Below the pieces are notes generated by a model that ran no database searches, was not told the DNA's origin, and saw only the letters and a program-made list of their open reading frames with translations. From contig NZ_CP100425.1 of the NCBI RefSeq assembly GCF_023151555.2, positions 496,001 to 560,000 of the forward strand: a stretch of 64,000 nucleotides of DNA, given 5' to 3'. Shown here in pieces: positions 44,146 to 54,597 of this stretch; position 1 is the first letter of the stretch, and each line of letters opens with the position of its first letter. The DNA comes from Photobacterium sp. CCB-ST2H9. GTDB lineage: Bacteria; Pseudomonadota; Gammaproteobacteria; Enterobacterales; Vibrionaceae. The translations under genes and the position numbers were made by a program.

Positions 44146-45222
44146 ATGACAGTACGAGTCGCAATTAATGGATTTGGCCGTATTGGCCGCAGCATTCTGC
44201 GGGCCTTATATGAAAGCGGCAAACATCGCCAGATCAAAGTCGTGGCGGTCAATGAACTGGCTCAGCCGGAATCAATGGCGCATCTGCTCCAGTATGATTC
44301 CAGTCATGGTCGTTTTGGCCGTAAAGTGACGCATGATCAGGAGCATCTCTTCGTGGCCGGAGAAGACGGCGAAGATGCGATTCGTATTCTGCACCTGAGT
44401 GATATCGAGCTCTTGCCCTGGCGCGATTTAGAAGTGGATATCGTTCTCGATTGCACCGGCATTTTTGGCTCCAGAGCAGATGGCGAAGCCCATCTGAAAG
44501 CGGGCGCCCGGCAAGTTCTTTTCTCTCATCCTGCTGCAAATGACATCGATAACACGATTATCTTCGGTGTGAACCACCAGACATTGTCGCCTCAAGACCG
44601 CATCGTTTCCAACGGCTCCTGTACGACCAACTGTATCGTCCCTGTAATTAAAGTGCTTGATGATGCCTTCGGCATTGAATCCGGCACTATCACAACCATC
44701 CACTCTGCGATGAATGACCAGCAGGTGATCGATGCCTACCACACGGATTTGCGACGGACACGTGCTGCCAGTCAGTCGATTATTCCTGTTGATACCAAAC
44801 TGCACTTGGGCATAGGTCGTATTTTTCCCAAATTTGCCGACAAATTCGAGGCGATTTCAGTCAGGGTTCCTACAATTAACGTCACCGCGATGGATTTAAG
44901 CGTCACCGTCAAAACTAATGTCTCGGTTGATGATGTAAATCAAGCTCTGGCTGAGGCCGCTCGGTGTAAATTGACAGATATCGTCGATTACACCACTGCA
45001 CCGCTTGTTTCTGTTGATTTCAATCATGATCCCCACAGCGCCATTGTTGATGGTACCCAAACCCGGGTCAGTAACCAGCACCTGCTGAAGCTGCTGGTCT
45101 GGTGTGATAATGAATGGGGATTTGCCAACCGTATGCTGGATACGGCGCTGGCGATGTATCAGGCAAGCCACAAACTAAAAGACGTCACAGAATTTCCCAG
45201 TCAGGCGAATTCGCAGGGCTGA
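44146..45222 (+). CDS. epd: D-erythrose-4-phosphate dehydrogenase
   Basis: A 358-residue GAPDH-family enzyme that oxidises erythrose-4-phosphate to 4-phosphoerythronate for pyridoxal phosphate synthesis. Rossmann start [21 protein letters not shown] and nucleophile C159 in [20 protein letters not shown], in place of the GAPDH HAYT segment, marks it as Epd rather than GapA. ATG 44146 gives the normal start; the upstream in-frame form (44104) would add 14 odd residues. First gene of epd-pgk-fbaA. Confidence 0.95.
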   Translation: MTVRVAINGFGRIGRSILRALYESGKHRQIKVVAVNELAQPESMAHLLQYDSSHGRFGRKVTHDQEHLFVAGEDGEDAIRILHLSDIELLPWRDLEVDIVLDCTGIFGSRADGEAHLKAGARQVLFSHPAANDIDNTIIFGVNHQTLSPQDRIVSNGSCTTNCIVPVIKVLDDAFGIESGTITTIHSAMNDQQVIDAYHTDLRRTRAASQSIIPVDTKLHLGIGRIFPKFADKFEAISVRVPTINVTAMDLSVTVKTNVSVDDVNQALAEAARCKLTDIVDYTTAPLVSVDFNHDPHSAIVDGTQTRVSNQHLLKLLVWCDNEWGFANRMLDTALAMYQASHKLKDVTEFPSQANSQG

Positions 45223-45266
45223 AAGTATTTATCATTTAAACAGTAAGACTATTGAGAGGACAAACC

Positions 45267-46430
45267 ATGTCTGTAATCAAGATGACTGATCTGGATCTGG
45301 CCGGTAAACGTGTACTGATCCGTGCTGATCTGAACGTGCCAGTCAAAGAAGGCAAAGTAACTTCTGATGCACGTATCCTGGCATCTCTGCCAACGATTCA
45401 GCACTGCCTGGCGGCAGGTGCTAAGGTAATGGTTACCTCTCACCTGGGTCGTCCGACCGAAGGTGAATACGCGGAAGAATTTTCTCTGCAGCCTGTTGTG
45501 AACTATCTGCAGGACGCACTGGATTGTGACGTGAAACTGGCGAAAGACTACCTGGATGGTCTGGAACTGAACACCGGCGAGCTGGTTGTTCTGGAAAACG
45601 TTCGCTTCAATGCGGGCGAGAAGAAGAACGATGAAGCGCTGTCCAAGAAATATGCTGCACTGTGCGACATCTTTGTTATGGATGCATTCGGTACCGCGCA
45701 CCGTGCGCAGGCGTCTACGCATGGCGTCGGCATGTTTGCCCCGGTTGCCTGTGCAGGCCCGCTGCTGGCAGCTGAGCTGGAAGCTCTGGGTAAAGCGCTG
45801 GATAACCCGGCTCGTCCAATGGTTGCCATCGTTGGCGGTTCAAAAGTATCGACCAAACTGACCGTGCTTGAGTCTCTGGCGAAAATTGCCGATCAGGTTG
45901 TTGTCGGCGGCGGTATTGCGAATACCTTCATCGCAGCAGAAGGCCACGGCGTTGGTAAGTCTCTGTATGAAGCTGATTTGGTTGATACGGCAAAAGCACT
46001 GATGGCACAGACTGACGTGCCAGTGGCAACTGATGTTGTGTGTGCCAAAGAATTTTCTGAGTCTGCTGAAGCGACCATTAAAGCTGCGAACGAAATCGCA
46101 GAAGACGACATGGTACTGGATATCGGCCCGGACTCAGCGGCTGAGCTGGCTCGTATCATCAAAGATGCGAAGACCATCCTGTGGAATGGCCCTGTGGGTG
46201 TCTTCGAAATTGAGCAGTTCGGCAAAGGCACTGAAGTGGTTTCTAAAGCCATTGCTGAATCCGCTGGTTTCTCAATTGCAGGTGGCGGTGATACGCTGGC
46301 AGCGATTGATAAGTACGGCATCAAAGATAAAGTATCTTACATTTCAACCGGTGGCGGCGCATTCCTGGAGTTTGTGGAAGGTAAAAAACTGCCAGCCGTT
46401 GCTATGCTGGAAGAACGAGCGAAAGCCTGA
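45267..46430 (+). CDS. pgk: Phosphoglycerate kinase
   Basis: A 387-residue monomeric glycolytic kinase transferring phosphate between 1,3-bisphosphoglycerate and [18 protein letters not shown] is the substrate-binding signature; [22 protein letters not shown] and GGGDTLAAI are typical. ATG 45267 has AGAGGA 6 bases upstream. Codon use indicates high expression. Confidence 0.97.
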   Translation: MSVIKMTDLDLAGKRVLIRADLNVPVKEGKVTSDARILASLPTIQHCLAAGAKVMVTSHLGRPTEGEYAEEFSLQPVVNYLQDALDCDVKLAKDYLDGLELNTGELVVLENVRFNAGEKKNDEALSKKYAALCDIFVMDAFGTAHRAQASTHGVGMFAPVACAGPLLAAELEALGKALDNPARPMVAIVGGSKVSTKLTVLESLAKIADQVVVGGGIANTFIAAEGHGVGKSLYEADLVDTAKALMAQTDVPVATDVVCAKEFSESAEATIKAANEIAEDDMVLDIGPDSAAELARIIKDAKTILWNGPVGVFEIEQFGKGTEVVSKAIAESAGFSIAGGGDTLAAIDKYGIKDKVSYISTGGGAFLEFVEGKKLPAVAMLEERAKA

Positions 46431-46438
46431 TAACAGTT

Positions 46439-46459
46439 GCGCAGGGTTGGTCCCTGCGC
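46439..46459 (+). promoter_or_regulatory. pgk-fbaA intergenic hairpin
   Basis: GCGCAGGG and CCCTGCGC pair around TTGGT, 8 bases after the pgk stop. Without a T run it is more likely an RNA-processing or stabilising stem between pgk and fbaA than a terminator. Confidence 0.5.
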
Positions 46460-46569
46460 CCTGAACATGCGGTGTGTGGCTGTACAGCCAAAACAGATTC
46501 TGACGGCCACACCAATTTGCAACGAGTTTATCTTTAAACCCGGACAACAAAGCTAATAGGACTATTGTT

Positions 46570-47646
46570 ATGTCTAAGATCTTCGACTTCGTAAAACCTG
46601 GTGTGATTTCTGGCGATGACGTTCAGAAAGTTTTTGAAGTGGCAAAAGAAAACAAATTTGCCCTGCCAGCAGTAAACGTGGTTAACACTGACTCTGTCAA
46701 CGCTGTACTGGAAGCGGCTGCAAAAGTGAAAGCGCCGGTTGTGGTTCAGTTTTCTAACGGCGGTGCCGGGTTCTTTGCGGGTAAAGGCCTGAAACTGGAA
46801 GGTCAGCAAGGCCCGATCTTGGGTGCTATCGCGGGTGCGAAATACGTTCACGCTGTCGCTGAGACGTATGGCGTGCCAGTTATTCTGCACACCGACCACG
46901 CGGCGAAGAAACTGCTGCCATGGATTGACGGTCTGCTGGACGCTGGTGAGAAGCACTTTGCAGAAACAGGCAAGCCGCTGTTCTCTTCTCACATGATTGA
47001 CCTGTCTGAAGAGTCTCTGGAAGAAAACATCGAGATCAGCGCCAAGTACCTGGAACGCATGAGCAAGATGGGCATGACGCTGGAAATCGAACTGGGTTGT
47101 ACCGGTGGCGAAGAAGACGGTGTTGATAACTCTCACCTGGATCAGTCTTCTCTGTACACGCAGCCAGAAGATGTTGCTTACGCTTACGAGAAACTGATCG
47201 CAATCAGCCCTCGTTTCACCATCGCGGCCTCTTTCGGTAACGTTCACGGTGTTTATAAGCCAGGTAATGTTGTCCTGACGCCAACCATTCTGCGCGACTC
47301 TCAGGCGTACTGTGCTGAGAAATTCGGTATTGCACCAAACGCACTGAACTTCGTATTCCACGGTGGTTCTGGTTCAACGCTGGAAGAAATCCGTGAGTCT
47401 ATCGGTTACGGTGTGATCAAAATGAACATCGATACTGATACTCAGTGGGCGACCTGGAATGGCATCCGTGAATACTACCTAGAGAATGAAGCTTACCTTC
47501 AGGGTCAGATCGGTAACCCAACTGGTGAAGACGCACCAAACAAGAAATTCTATGACCCACGCGTATGGCTGCGTAAAGGTCAGGAATCGATGGTGAAACG
47601 TCTGGAACAAGCTTTCTCTGATCTGAATGCGATCGACGTTCTGTAA
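46570..47646 (+). CDS. fbaA: Fructose-bisphosphate aldolase, class II
   Basis: A 358-residue zinc-dependent aldolase of glycolysis and gluconeogenesis. HTDHAAKKLLPWIDG holds the first zinc His and the catalytic Asp; ELGCTGGEEDGVDN, FGNVHGVYKPG and VFHGGSGS are the other hallmarks. TAGGA lies upstream. Codon use is strongly biased as in other glycolytic genes. Confidence 0.97.
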   Translation: MSKIFDFVKPGVISGDDVQKVFEVAKENKFALPAVNVVNTDSVNAVLEAAAKVKAPVVVQFSNGGAGFFAGKGLKLEGQQGPILGAIAGAKYVHAVAETYGVPVILHTDHAAKKLLPWIDGLLDAGEKHFAETGKPLFSSHMIDLSEESLEENIEISAKYLERMSKMGMTLEIELGCTGGEEDGVDNSHLDQSSLYTQPEDVAYAYEKLIAISPRFTIAASFGNVHGVYKPGNVVLTPTILRDSQAYCAEKFGIAPNALNFVFHGGSGSTLEEIRESIGYGVIKMNIDTDTQWATWNGIREYYLENEAYLQGQIGNPTGEDAPNKKFYDPRVWLRKGQESMVKRLEQAFSDLNAIDVL

Positions 47647-47664
47647 ATCTCAGTAATTTGAGAA

Positions 47665-47691
47665 GAAAGCCCGCGAATGCGGGCTTTTTTA
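47665..47691 (+). terminator. Rho-independent terminator of fbaA
   Basis: AAAGCCCGC, a GAAT loop and GCGGGCTTT with a T run, 18 bases after the fbaA stop. Confidence 0.9.
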
Positions 47692-47904
47692 TTGTGTTTT
47701 ACCAGACTTTCACAATAATTTGTTGGTTGCCGCATAAACTGAACCTTGTTCCGAATTGCACGGACAGCGTCAATTGAGCAATAGTGATTATTCGGTAAGA
47801 CAAAGCGGTTCAATGTTGATAGGTTAGAGAGAAATTCAGTTTGTTTCATTATCAGGGACGTGCATGATCGCGTCAGTTGAATAATAAATAATAGAGAGAG
47901 TGCT

Positions 47905-48789
47905 ATGACTGAAAGCGTGACAGATAAAGTGGTGGATACCATAGCAAATAATGAGTTGGCGGACGGCGTCAAACAAGCTGGCGGCTGGATTATGGATAAC
48001 CAGGATCTGCTGATCCAGTACGGGGTAAACCTGATCTCAGCACTGCTGATTCTGTTTATCGGTAATCTGATTGCCAAAGGCATTGCGAACGGCTTCAGTA
48101 AGATGCTGCGCCGCAAGCAGATGGATGAAGCGGTTGTGAAGTTCCTGCAGTCACTGGTGCGTTATCTGCTGTTTGTGATTGTTCTGATTGCGGCGCTGAG
48201 CCGGGTAGGGGTGCAGACGGCTTCCGTTGTCGCGGTGATTGGTGCCGCCGGCCTGGCCGTGGGTCTGGCCTTGCAGGGTTCTCTGTCTAACTTCGCAGCC
48301 GGTGTGCTGATTGTTGCGTTTCGTCCTTTTAAATCCGGCGATTATGTGGAAGTGGCAGGGGTTGCAGGCTCTGTGGAGTCGATTCAGGTATTTCAGACTG
48401 TACTGAAAACGCCGGACAACAAAATGGTTGTCGTTCCGAACTCTGCTGTGATTGGCGGACCGATTACGAACTACTCCAGACATGAGACCCGCCGGATTGA
48501 CTTCTTGATTGGCGTTTCATACAAGTCTGATCTTAAGAAAACCAAGGAAGTGCTGAAGCGAGTGGTGGATGCTGAGTCGCGTGTGCTGAAAGATCCGGCA
48601 CCGACCATTGGTGTGGTTGCACTTGCCGATTCTTCCGTGAATTTCGTAGTACGCCCCTGGGTGAAGACTTCTGAATACTGGGCTGTGTATTTTGATTTGC
48701 TGCAGGCAATCAAAGAAGGGCTGGATAAAGAAGGCATTGAGATTCCATTCCCGCAAATGGATGTGCATCTCAACAAAGTCGAAGACTGA
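47905..48789 (+). CDS. mscS: Small-conductance mechanosensitive channel MscS
   Basis: A 294-residue inner-membrane channel that opens on hypo-osmotic swelling. Three N-terminal helices are visible (about 36-58, 84-105, 110-140); the pore helix TM3 has the Gly/Ala-packed AAGLAVGLALQGSLSNFAAG followed by the RPFKSGDYVEV start of the cytoplasmic cage. MVVVPNSAVIGGPITNYS is typical. Its place after fbaA is the same as in E. coli. Confidence 0.95.
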   Translation: MTESVTDKVVDTIANNELADGVKQAGGWIMDNQDLLIQYGVNLISALLILFIGNLIAKGIANGFSKMLRRKQMDEAVVKFLQSLVRYLLFVIVLIAALSRVGVQTASVVAVIGAAGLAVGLALQGSLSNFAAGVLIVAFRPFKSGDYVEVAGVAGSVESIQVFQTVLKTPDNKMVVVPNSAVIGGPITNYSRHETRRIDFLIGVSYKSDLKKTKEVLKRVVDAESRVLKDPAPTIGVVALADSSVNFVVRPWVKTSEYWAVYFDLLQAIKEGLDKEGIEIPFPQMDVHLNKVED

Positions 48790-48809
48790 TGTCTTTCAGA
48801 CTGACCCTG

Positions 48810-48841
48810 AACAATGGAGCCGTTTGGCTCCATTGTTGTTT
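48810..48841 (+). terminator. Rho-independent terminator of mscS
   Basis: AACAATGGAGCC and GGCTCCATTGTT form a perfect 12-pair stem with GTTT loop, then GTTT. It separates mscS from the convergent argO. Confidence 0.8.
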
Positions 48842-48850
48842 AGGGACGGA

Positions 48851-49471
48851 TTAAACCAGTAATCCTTTGGCTAAATGGGCCGCGATGACAAACATCATTG
48901 CGGCGACGGCGATATCAATGCCCCGTTTGACATGAGGCTTCGATAAGGTCGGTGCCATTTTTGCTGCCGCAACCGACAGGGTAAAGAACCAGACAAAAGA
49001 TGCCAGAATGGTGCCGATTGCAAACGCAATACGGTCGTGTCCTTCAAATTGACCGCCAATGGACCCCAGAATGACCACGGTATCCAGATACAGATGCGGG
49101 TTCAGCACCGTCACTGCCAGTGCGCCGGCAATCACGGCCCGTCGGCCGCGGGCCAGCATCTGGTCCTGAGCTTCCTCTGAGGATGGATGGCTGAAGGCGC
49201 TTTTCAGAGAGAGGCTGCCGTAAAACACCAGAAATGCGATGCCCCCCAGAGTGACCACCAGCAATACGGTTTCATTACTGGATAACAGGGCGCCGCCGCC
49301 AAAGACCCCTAGGCTGATGAACAGCATGTCCAGCAGACTGCACACCGTTGCTGTGGTCAGGTGATGGTTGCGTTTGATTCCCTGATTCAGCACATAGGCA
49401 TTTTGTGCGCCGATAGGAATAATCATACTGGCGCCCAGGCCAAAGCCTTGCAGTAACGGCCACAGACTCAT
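48851..49471 (-). CDS. argO: Arginine exporter ArgO (LysE family)
   Basis: A 206-residue inner-membrane protein with about five to six helices, LysE/RhtB superfamily. GFGLGASMIIPIGAQNAYVLNQG at the N-terminus is the LysE/ArgO signature, with NPHLYLDTVV further on. It exports arginine and toxic analogues. AAGGA precedes the start. Divergent from argP, whose product is the expected activator; the 135-base gap should hold the control site. Confidence 0.93.
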   Translation of the reverse strand: MSLWPLLQGFGLGASMIIPIGAQNAYVLNQGIKRNHHLTTATVCSLLDMLFISLGVFGGGALLSSNETVLLVVTLGGIAFLVFYGSLSLKSAFSHPSSEEAQDQMLARGRRAVIAGALAVTVLNPHLYLDTVVILGSIGGQFEGHDRIAFAIGTILASFVWFFTLSVAAAKMAPTLSKPHVKRGIDIAVAAMMFVIAAHLAKGLLV

Positions 49472-49606
49472 ATTTTTTTGTCCTTACTCTGAATTGTGAT
49501 GATGGGCTAAAACTTTCAACTGGCTAAAGCTTAAAGGGCTCGCTATGATTTAGTAAAACTAATAATTTTTATGATTTATTAGATTGGCTAATAATCAAGG
49601 GGTGAC

Positions 49607-50503
49607 ATGGAAGGACTCGATTATCGCTGGGTACAGGCGCTGGATGCTGTTGTGTCTCAGCGGGGCTTTGAGCGCGCAGCCGAAGTCCTGTGTATTACGC
49701 AGTCCGCAGTTTCGCAGCGGATCAAACAGCTGGAAAAACACATGGCTCAGCCGCTGCTTGTTCGTGAACAGCCTCCGCGTCCGACACCGGCAGGGCAAAA
49801 GCTGCTGGGGTTGTACCGGCGGGTGCGTTTGCTGGAGCAGGAGCTGTTGCCGGATATCCGTCCCGGCGAGCAGAGTCAGCCGCTGCAAATGTCGATTGCC
49901 TCCAATGCCGACAGCCTGGCAACCTGGTTGCTCCCGGCACTCAGCCCGCTGCTCAAACAGCGACGCATTGAAATCAATCTGATGCTGGAAGATGAAAGCC
50001 GCACACTGGACCGATTACGCAGCGGGGAAGTGGTCGGCGCGATCAGCATGGAAGCAACGCCAATGCCGGGCTGCGTGGCCGATTATCTAGGCCGGATGGA
50101 CTATCTGTGTGTTGCCAGCCCCGACTTTCAGGCGACCTATTTTGCAGACGGGGTGAATCGCGATACGTTGCTGGGAGCCCCCGCTGTAGCTTTCGATCAG
50201 TACGATGACATGCACGAAGTTTTCATTCAGCAGCACTTTAATCTGCCGCGGGGCAGCGTCCTGACACACCGGGTGCGCTCTTCGGAAGCATTCGTCAAGC
50301 TGGCGCTACACGGCGTGGCATACTGCCTGATCCCGAAAGTGCAGATAGAAGAAGAGCTGGCAAGCGGCGAACTGGTGAATCTGACGCCGGGCATCATGCT
50401 GACCCGACGAATTTACTGGCATCATTGGGCTCTGGAAAGCGGTGTGTTCAGCGAAGTGACCGCTCAGTTACTGGACCATGCCCGGCATAAGCTGCCGCAG
50501 TGA
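49607..50503 (+). CDS. argP: LysR-type regulator ArgP
   Basis: A 298-residue LysR-family regulator. Helix-turn-helix at about 18-40 ([20 protein letters not shown]), then an effector domain sensing lysine or arginine in the family. ArgP activates argO in enteric bacteria and also affects dapB and gdhA. AAGGGG lies directly upstream of the start. The divergent argO-argP arrangement supports the assignment. Confidence 0.93.
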   Translation: MEGLDYRWVQALDAVVSQRGFERAAEVLCITQSAVSQRIKQLEKHMAQPLLVREQPPRPTPAGQKLLGLYRRVRLLEQELLPDIRPGEQSQPLQMSIASNADSLATWLLPALSPLLKQRRIEINLMLEDESRTLDRLRSGEVVGAISMEATPMPGCVADYLGRMDYLCVASPDFQATYFADGVNRDTLLGAPAVAFDQYDDMHEVFIQQHFNLPRGSVLTHRVRSSEAFVKLALHGVAYCLIPKVQIEEELASGELVNLTPGIMLTRRIYWHHWALESGVFSEVTAQLLDHARHKLPQ

Positions 50504-50679
50504 GGCTTTTCCGGAACGCCGGATATCCTGTCATCAGCAGAATGTTTTGTGTAAATTGATGTAAAGTCGGGATAAATTCTTTTCTCCGCTTGTCCAAACC
50601 CGCACAAGTTTACAGAACCGGATGCCCGTAATACCTCAGAAGGCTGGGTGTCACTTTATCAATAGATTGGGATGGTGTT

Positions 50680-51375
50680 ATGAAGAAAACTTTGCTTGCT
50701 GTTTGTTTCGGTGGTGCCACTCTGCTCAGTCCGCTGGCTATGGCAGATGACAACTTTCCGCGGCTGGAAACCATTGGTGTGGGCGAGGTGACTGCTCAGC
50801 CAGATATGGCTATGTTCACGGTCGCAGTTGAGGAAACCCGTAAATCGGCACAGGAAGCCAAGCAGGCTGTCGACAAAGCTGTGACTGCGTTCATGGACCG
50901 TCTGCAAAAGAGCGGCGTGAAGCGTGCAGATATTGAAAGTGCCAACATCTATCTGCATCCGCAGTACCACCGGAGTAACGACAATCCGCCTGAACTGGTC
51001 GGCTATCAGGCGACGCGTCAGGTGACGGTGATGGTCCGTGACCTCGATAAACTCAATACCTATCTGGATAATGCGCTGGGTGACGGGATCAATCACATTC
51101 AAAATATTGAGCTGAAGGTCAGCGACGCAGAAAAGTATCAGGAGCAGGCTCGTCAGGCTGCTATCAAAGATGCGAAGAGCAAAGCAAAATCTCTGGCAAA
51201 AGGCTTTGATACCGATATTGATGGGGTCTGGAATATTCGTTATTTCGATCCGATGCCTCGCCCGGTCATGGGACGCATGGCGATGGATGCTGCGGTTGAA
51301 ACTAAAGCGACCTATCAGGATGCTGAAATCACCTTCCGTGACCGTGTGGAAGTGGTCTTCCGTCTGGAAAACTAA
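50680..51375 (+). CDS. yggE: SIMPL domain (YggE-like) periplasmic protein
   Basis: A 231-residue protein with a signal peptide ending near AMA and a single SIMPL/DUF541 domain: LETIGVGEVTAQPDMAMFTVAVE, YQATRQVTVMVRDLDKL and ARQAAIKDAKSKAKSLA. The family forms ring-like oligomers; in E. coli YggE reduces oxidative stress by an unknown mechanism. It lies between argP and serA as in E. coli (yggE next to argP/argO). Confidence 0.88.
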   Translation: MKKTLLAVCFGGATLLSPLAMADDNFPRLETIGVGEVTAQPDMAMFTVAVEETRKSAQEAKQAVDKAVTAFMDRLQKSGVKRADIESANIYLHPQYHRSNDNPPELVGYQATRQVTVMVRDLDKLNTYLDNALGDGINHIQNIELKVSDAEKYQEQARQAAIKDAKSKAKSLAKGFDTDIDGVWNIRYFDPMPRPVMGRMAMDAAVETKATYQDAEITFRDRVEVVFRLEN

Positions 51376-51400
51376 TCTCAGCTGGTTTATCTCCGAAAGA

Positions 51401-51434
51401 AAGAAGCTCGCCATAGTGCGAGCTTCTTGTTGTT
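51401..51434 (+). terminator. Rho-independent terminator after the yggE-like gene
   Basis: AAGAAGCTCGC and GCGAGCTTCTT pair around CATAGT, followed by GTTGTTT. Positioned between the converging yggE-like gene and serA. Confidence 0.8.
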
Positions 51435-51456
51435 TACAAGGAAGGAAACTGAACGG

Positions 51457-52686
51457 TTAGTGCAGGATACGGGCTCGAATGGTTCCGTCGATAGCCTTCA
51501 GTTTGTTCAGGGCTTCTTCTGAGCGCTCTGTCTCAACATCAATGACCACGTAACCCAGTTCAGGACTGGTTTGCAGGTATTGTGCCGCGATGTTGATGCC
51601 TTCTGAAGCGAAAATCGTCGTAATTTGGTTCAGAATGCCCGGACGGTTTTCGTGAATGTGCAGCAGACGTGAACACCCTCTGTGCTCGGGCAAAGTTACT
51701 TCCGGGAAACCAACGGCTGAAACGGTTGAACCGTTGTCTGAGTACTTCACAATCTTACCGGCGACTTCAATGCCGATATTCTGTTGCGCTTCCTGTGTTG
51801 ACCCACCGATATGCGGCGTCAGAATCACGTTGTCGAAACGGGTCAGTGGTGATTCAAACGGGTCGTTATTGGTTTTAGGCTCAACCGGGAAAACATCAAT
51901 TGCCGCACCGGCCAGATGCTTGCTCTCCAGTGCACTGCACAGCGCGTCAATATCGACCACAGTGCCGCGGGCCGCGTTGATGAAGATGGAACCCGGCTTC
52001 ATGCGTGCAAACTCTTCTGCACCCATCATGTTCTGAGTATCCAGCGTTTCCGGGACATGCAGTGTGATGACATCGGCTTTGTTCAGCAATTCACTCAGCG
52101 TATCCACCTGGGTTGCATTGCCCAGGGTCAGCTTGTTTTCAATGTCATAGAAATAAACATCCATTCCCAGGTTTTCAGCCAGGATACTGAGCTGTGTACC
52201 GATGTGGCCGTAACCGATGATCCCCAGTTTTTTCCCGCGGGCTTCATAGGAGGCGTCGGCGCTTTTCAGCCATTCACCGCGATGGGCTTTGGCATTTTTC
52301 TCCGGAATGCCGCGCAGCAGCAAAAGAATTTCACCCAGCACCAGCTCTGCAACACTTCGGGTATTTGAGAATGGGGCGTTAAACACCGGGATACCACGGC
52401 GGTTGGCTTCTGCCAGATCGACCTGGTTGGTCCCGATACAGAAACAGCCGACAGCGATCAGTTTCTTGGCGGCATCAAAGACTTCTGCGGAAAGCTGCGT
52501 GCGGGAACGGATACCCACGAAATGCGCGTCTTGAATTGCTTCCAGCAGTTCATCACCAGCCAGAGAGCCTTTGTGATACTCAATGTTTTCGTAACCGGCT
52601 TGTTTGAGAACTTCCAGTGCTGAGGGGTGAACGCCTTCCAGGAGCAGGATTTTAATTTTATCTTTATCCAGAGAAACTTTAGCCAT
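51457..52686 (-). CDS. serA: D-3-phosphoglycerate dehydrogenase
   Basis: A 409-residue NAD-dependent enzyme for the first step of serine synthesis. Rossmann segment GKKLGIIGYGHIGTQ, NAARGTVVD with the catalytic Arg nearby, DVFPVEP and LTPHIGGSTQEAQ (catalytic His). The C-terminal ~75 residues form an ACT domain for serine feedback (HIHENRPGILNQI). AAGGA precedes the start. Transcribed after rpiA but separated from it by a terminator. Confidence 0.97.
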   Translation of the reverse strand: MAKVSLDKDKIKILLLEGVHPSALEVLKQAGYENIEYHKGSLAGDELLEAIQDAHFVGIRSRTQLSAEVFDAAKKLIAVGCFCIGTNQVDLAEANRRGIPVFNAPFSNTRSVAELVLGEILLLLRGIPEKNAKAHRGEWLKSADASYEARGKKLGIIGYGHIGTQLSILAENLGMDVYFYDIENKLTLGNATQVDTLSELLNKADVITLHVPETLDTQNMMGAEEFARMKPGSIFINAARGTVVDIDALCSALESKHLAGAAIDVFPVEPKTNNDPFESPLTRFDNVILTPHIGGSTQEAQQNIGIEVAGKIVKYSDNGSTVSAVGFPEVTLPEHRGCSRLLHIHENRPGILNQITTIFASEGINIAAQYLQTSPELGYVVIDVETERSEEALNKLKAIDGTIRARILH

Positions 52687-52883
52687 AGGTTCTTTTCCTT
52701 AAAAACAACAGGTATTCCATTCAGCGAGCAGGATAACGTGCTCCCGCCACATCACTGTGTGATGCGGTATGGTGACAGGCGTACACCCTGTATTGCTGTC
52801 TGGTGAGCTTAAACGATTGCGTTCTCACTAAAGTATCAAAAATTTTGGTGGCGTGGCGAGAATATTACGAAATGGATAAGAAA

Positions 52884-52909
52884 AAACGGCATATATTATG
52901 CCGTTTAGT
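52884..52909 (-). terminator. Rho-independent terminator of rpiA
   Basis: On the minus strand AAACGGCATA and TATGCCGTTT pair around ATA and run into TTTC. Located 31 bases after the rpiA stop, in the 253-base rpiA-serA gap; the rest of that gap should contain the serA promoter. Confidence 0.75.
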
Positions 52910-52939
52910 CATCAAGCCGTATGAAAAGCGTCAAAATTG

Positions 52940-53599
52940 TTATTTAGTGACAGTTTTCACGCCCTCAGGTGTGCCAACCAGCAGGACATCTGCGCCACGA
53001 TGGGCAAACAGGCCAACCGTAACCACGCCCGGCAGGGCATTGATTTGATCTTCCAGTGCTTTCGGGTCGGTGATTTTCATGCTGTGGACATCCAGAATGA
53101 TGTTGCCGTTGTCTGTGACCACGCCTTCACGGTAAACCGGGTCACCGCCCAGTTTCACCAGTTCACGGCCAATGAAAGACCGGGCCATCGGAATCACTTC
53201 AACGGGTAGCGGGAATTGACCCAGCACGTCGACTTCTTTGGTGTTATCGACAATACAGATGAACTTCTTGGCAATTGCGGCCACGATTTTTTCGCGGGTC
53301 AGGGCGGCTCCGCCCCCTTTGATCATGTCAAACTCGGCATTGATTTCATCGGCACCATCGACGTAGATGTCCAGTGAGGACACTTCGTTGGCATCAAAGA
53401 CCGGGATACCCAGCTCTTCCAGACGCTTGGTGGAAGCCACAGAACTGGAGACCGCCCCTTTGATTTCTTCTTTGCGGGTGGCCAGGGCATCGATGAAGTG
53501 ATTGACGGTCGAGCCGGTGCCAACGCCGACAATGCTGCCTTTGGTCACATAGTCCAGGGCTGCCCAGCCCGCCGCTTTCTTCATTTCATCTTGTGTCAT
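52940..53599 (-). CDS. rpiA: Ribose-5-phosphate isomerase A
   Basis: A 219-residue enzyme interconverting ribose-5-phosphate and ribulose-5-phosphate. [40 protein letters not shown] and the terminal [12 protein letters not shown] are the family's conserved parts. ATG 53599 has AGGAG 9 bases upstream; the longer open frame (to 53809) has no similarity before this point. Confidence 0.97.
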   Translation of the reverse strand: MTQDEMKKAAGWAALDYVTKGSIVGVGTGSTVNHFIDALATRKEEIKGAVSSSVASTKRLEELGIPVFDANEVSSLDIYVDGADEINAEFDMIKGGGAALTREKIVAAIAKKFICIVDNTKEVDVLGQFPLPVEVIPMARSFIGRELVKLGGDPVYREGVVTDNGNIILDVHSMKITDPKALEDQINALPGVVTVGLFAHRGADVLLVGTPEGVKTVTK

Positions 53600-53717
53600 G
53601 CCTTTCTCCTCGTGATGACCAACAGAATGCGAGCGCTGATTATAGCCGACCCTGCGGTTGCTGACATTGGAAAAACATGACTGAGATCCCTGTTTAGATA
53701 TCCTGTGATTCAGATGT

Positions 53718-54341
53718 TTACCAATGATGGTAGGCCGATGGGGTGATGATGGCGGGTAAGGGGACATCCCAGGCTTCGGATGGCAGGTGACGGACCTGCT
53801 GGCAGTCATGTGCCAGTCCGAGTGGCCGAGGTCCTTTTCCGTGATGATGCCACTGGCTCAGTGTACGGTCATAATAGCCGCCGCCCATGCCCAGTCGCTG
53901 CCCCTGTTCATCAAAGGCAACCAGTGGCGTGCACATCAAATCCAGTTCGTGTACGGGTTTGACATGGCGAACATCCAGCACAGGCTCCGCAATGCCGTAG
54001 CGGTTACAGTGCATCCGGCTGTCCGGATGATAGTGTAAAAACAGCAGGTGGCCTTTGCTGAAGGGATGCAGTACCGGCAGATACACGGTTTTACCATGAT
54101 GCCACAACCACTCGATCAGCGGTCCTGTATCCAGTTCTCCGTCACTGCTGAGGTAAATCGCAACATGCTGCGCGTGATGAACATCCTGAAGCTGATTAAA
54201 ACGTGCCAGCACGGCTTTGCTCGCCTGTTCCTGCTGGTGAAGCGACAGTGTCTGACGTTTCAGGCGGACTTGCTGACGAAGTTGCTGTCGGGTGGATTGA
54301 GTTGTCAGGCCAGCCTGGCCATGGCGGTGGAAGGCATCCAT
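53718..54341 (-). CDS. ygfA: 5-formyltetrahydrofolate cyclo-ligase family protein YgfA
   Basis: A protein of about 207 residues converting 5-formyl-THF to 5,10-methenyl-THF with [19 protein letters not shown] is the ATP-binding signature, and [17 protein letters not shown] is typical. In enteric bacteria it is co-transcribed with 6S RNA, as seen here with ssrS 71 bases upstream. The start at 54341 has a weak ribosome site; an ATG at 54419 would overlap the 6S RNA end. Confidence 0.92.
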   Translation of the reverse strand: MDAFHRHGQAGLTTQSTRQQLRQQVRLKRQTLSLHQQEQASKAVLARFNQLQDVHHAQHVAIYLSSDGELDTGPLIEWLWHHGKTVYLPVLHPFSKGHLLFLHYHPDSRMHCNRYGIAEPVLDVRHVKPVHELDLMCTPLVAFDEQGQRLGMGGGYYDRTLSQWHHHGKGPRPLGLAHDCQQVRHLPSEAWDVPLPAIITPSAYHHW

Positions 54342-54412
54342 ATCATGCTTTATCCGTCGTCGCCTGCTCAGGAAAATACTGCTGGCTGAGAGCAGGATAG
54401 AAAAGAAGGAGT

Positions 54413-54587
54413 ACCCCAAGGTGCCGTTGCGAATTGTTGCCCTTGAACCAGACGTTCAAGGTGGATTGGCAGCATCAGCCGTAGGCTTCTCAGTCATGCT
54501 GAGCCTGCTCAGTAGCTGATAAAAGCCGATCCTGGTTTTTTGCTTATCGGCTCGGGGACGTCGATTCGCTGACGCACACCCCAGGGT
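54413..54587 (-). ncRNA. ssrS: 6S RNA
   Basis: An approximately 175-base RNA that mimics an open promoter and sequesters sigma70-RNA polymerase in stationary phase. On the minus strand the 5' end CCCTGGGGTG pairs with the 3' end CACCTTGGGG. The conserved blocks GTCCCCGAGCCGATA near the 5' side and CACCTTGAAC ... GGTTCAAGGG near the 3' side match E. coli 6S RNA almost exactly, with GAGAAGCCT in between. The zapA-ssrS-ygfA order is conserved. Ends are placed by pairing and may differ by a few bases. Confidence 0.93.
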
Positions 54588-54597
54588 CAATTCATTA

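Noticed and set aside
46534..47361. Open frame of 275 codons on the minus strand
   Set aside because: Antisense to fbaA, another highly biased gene.
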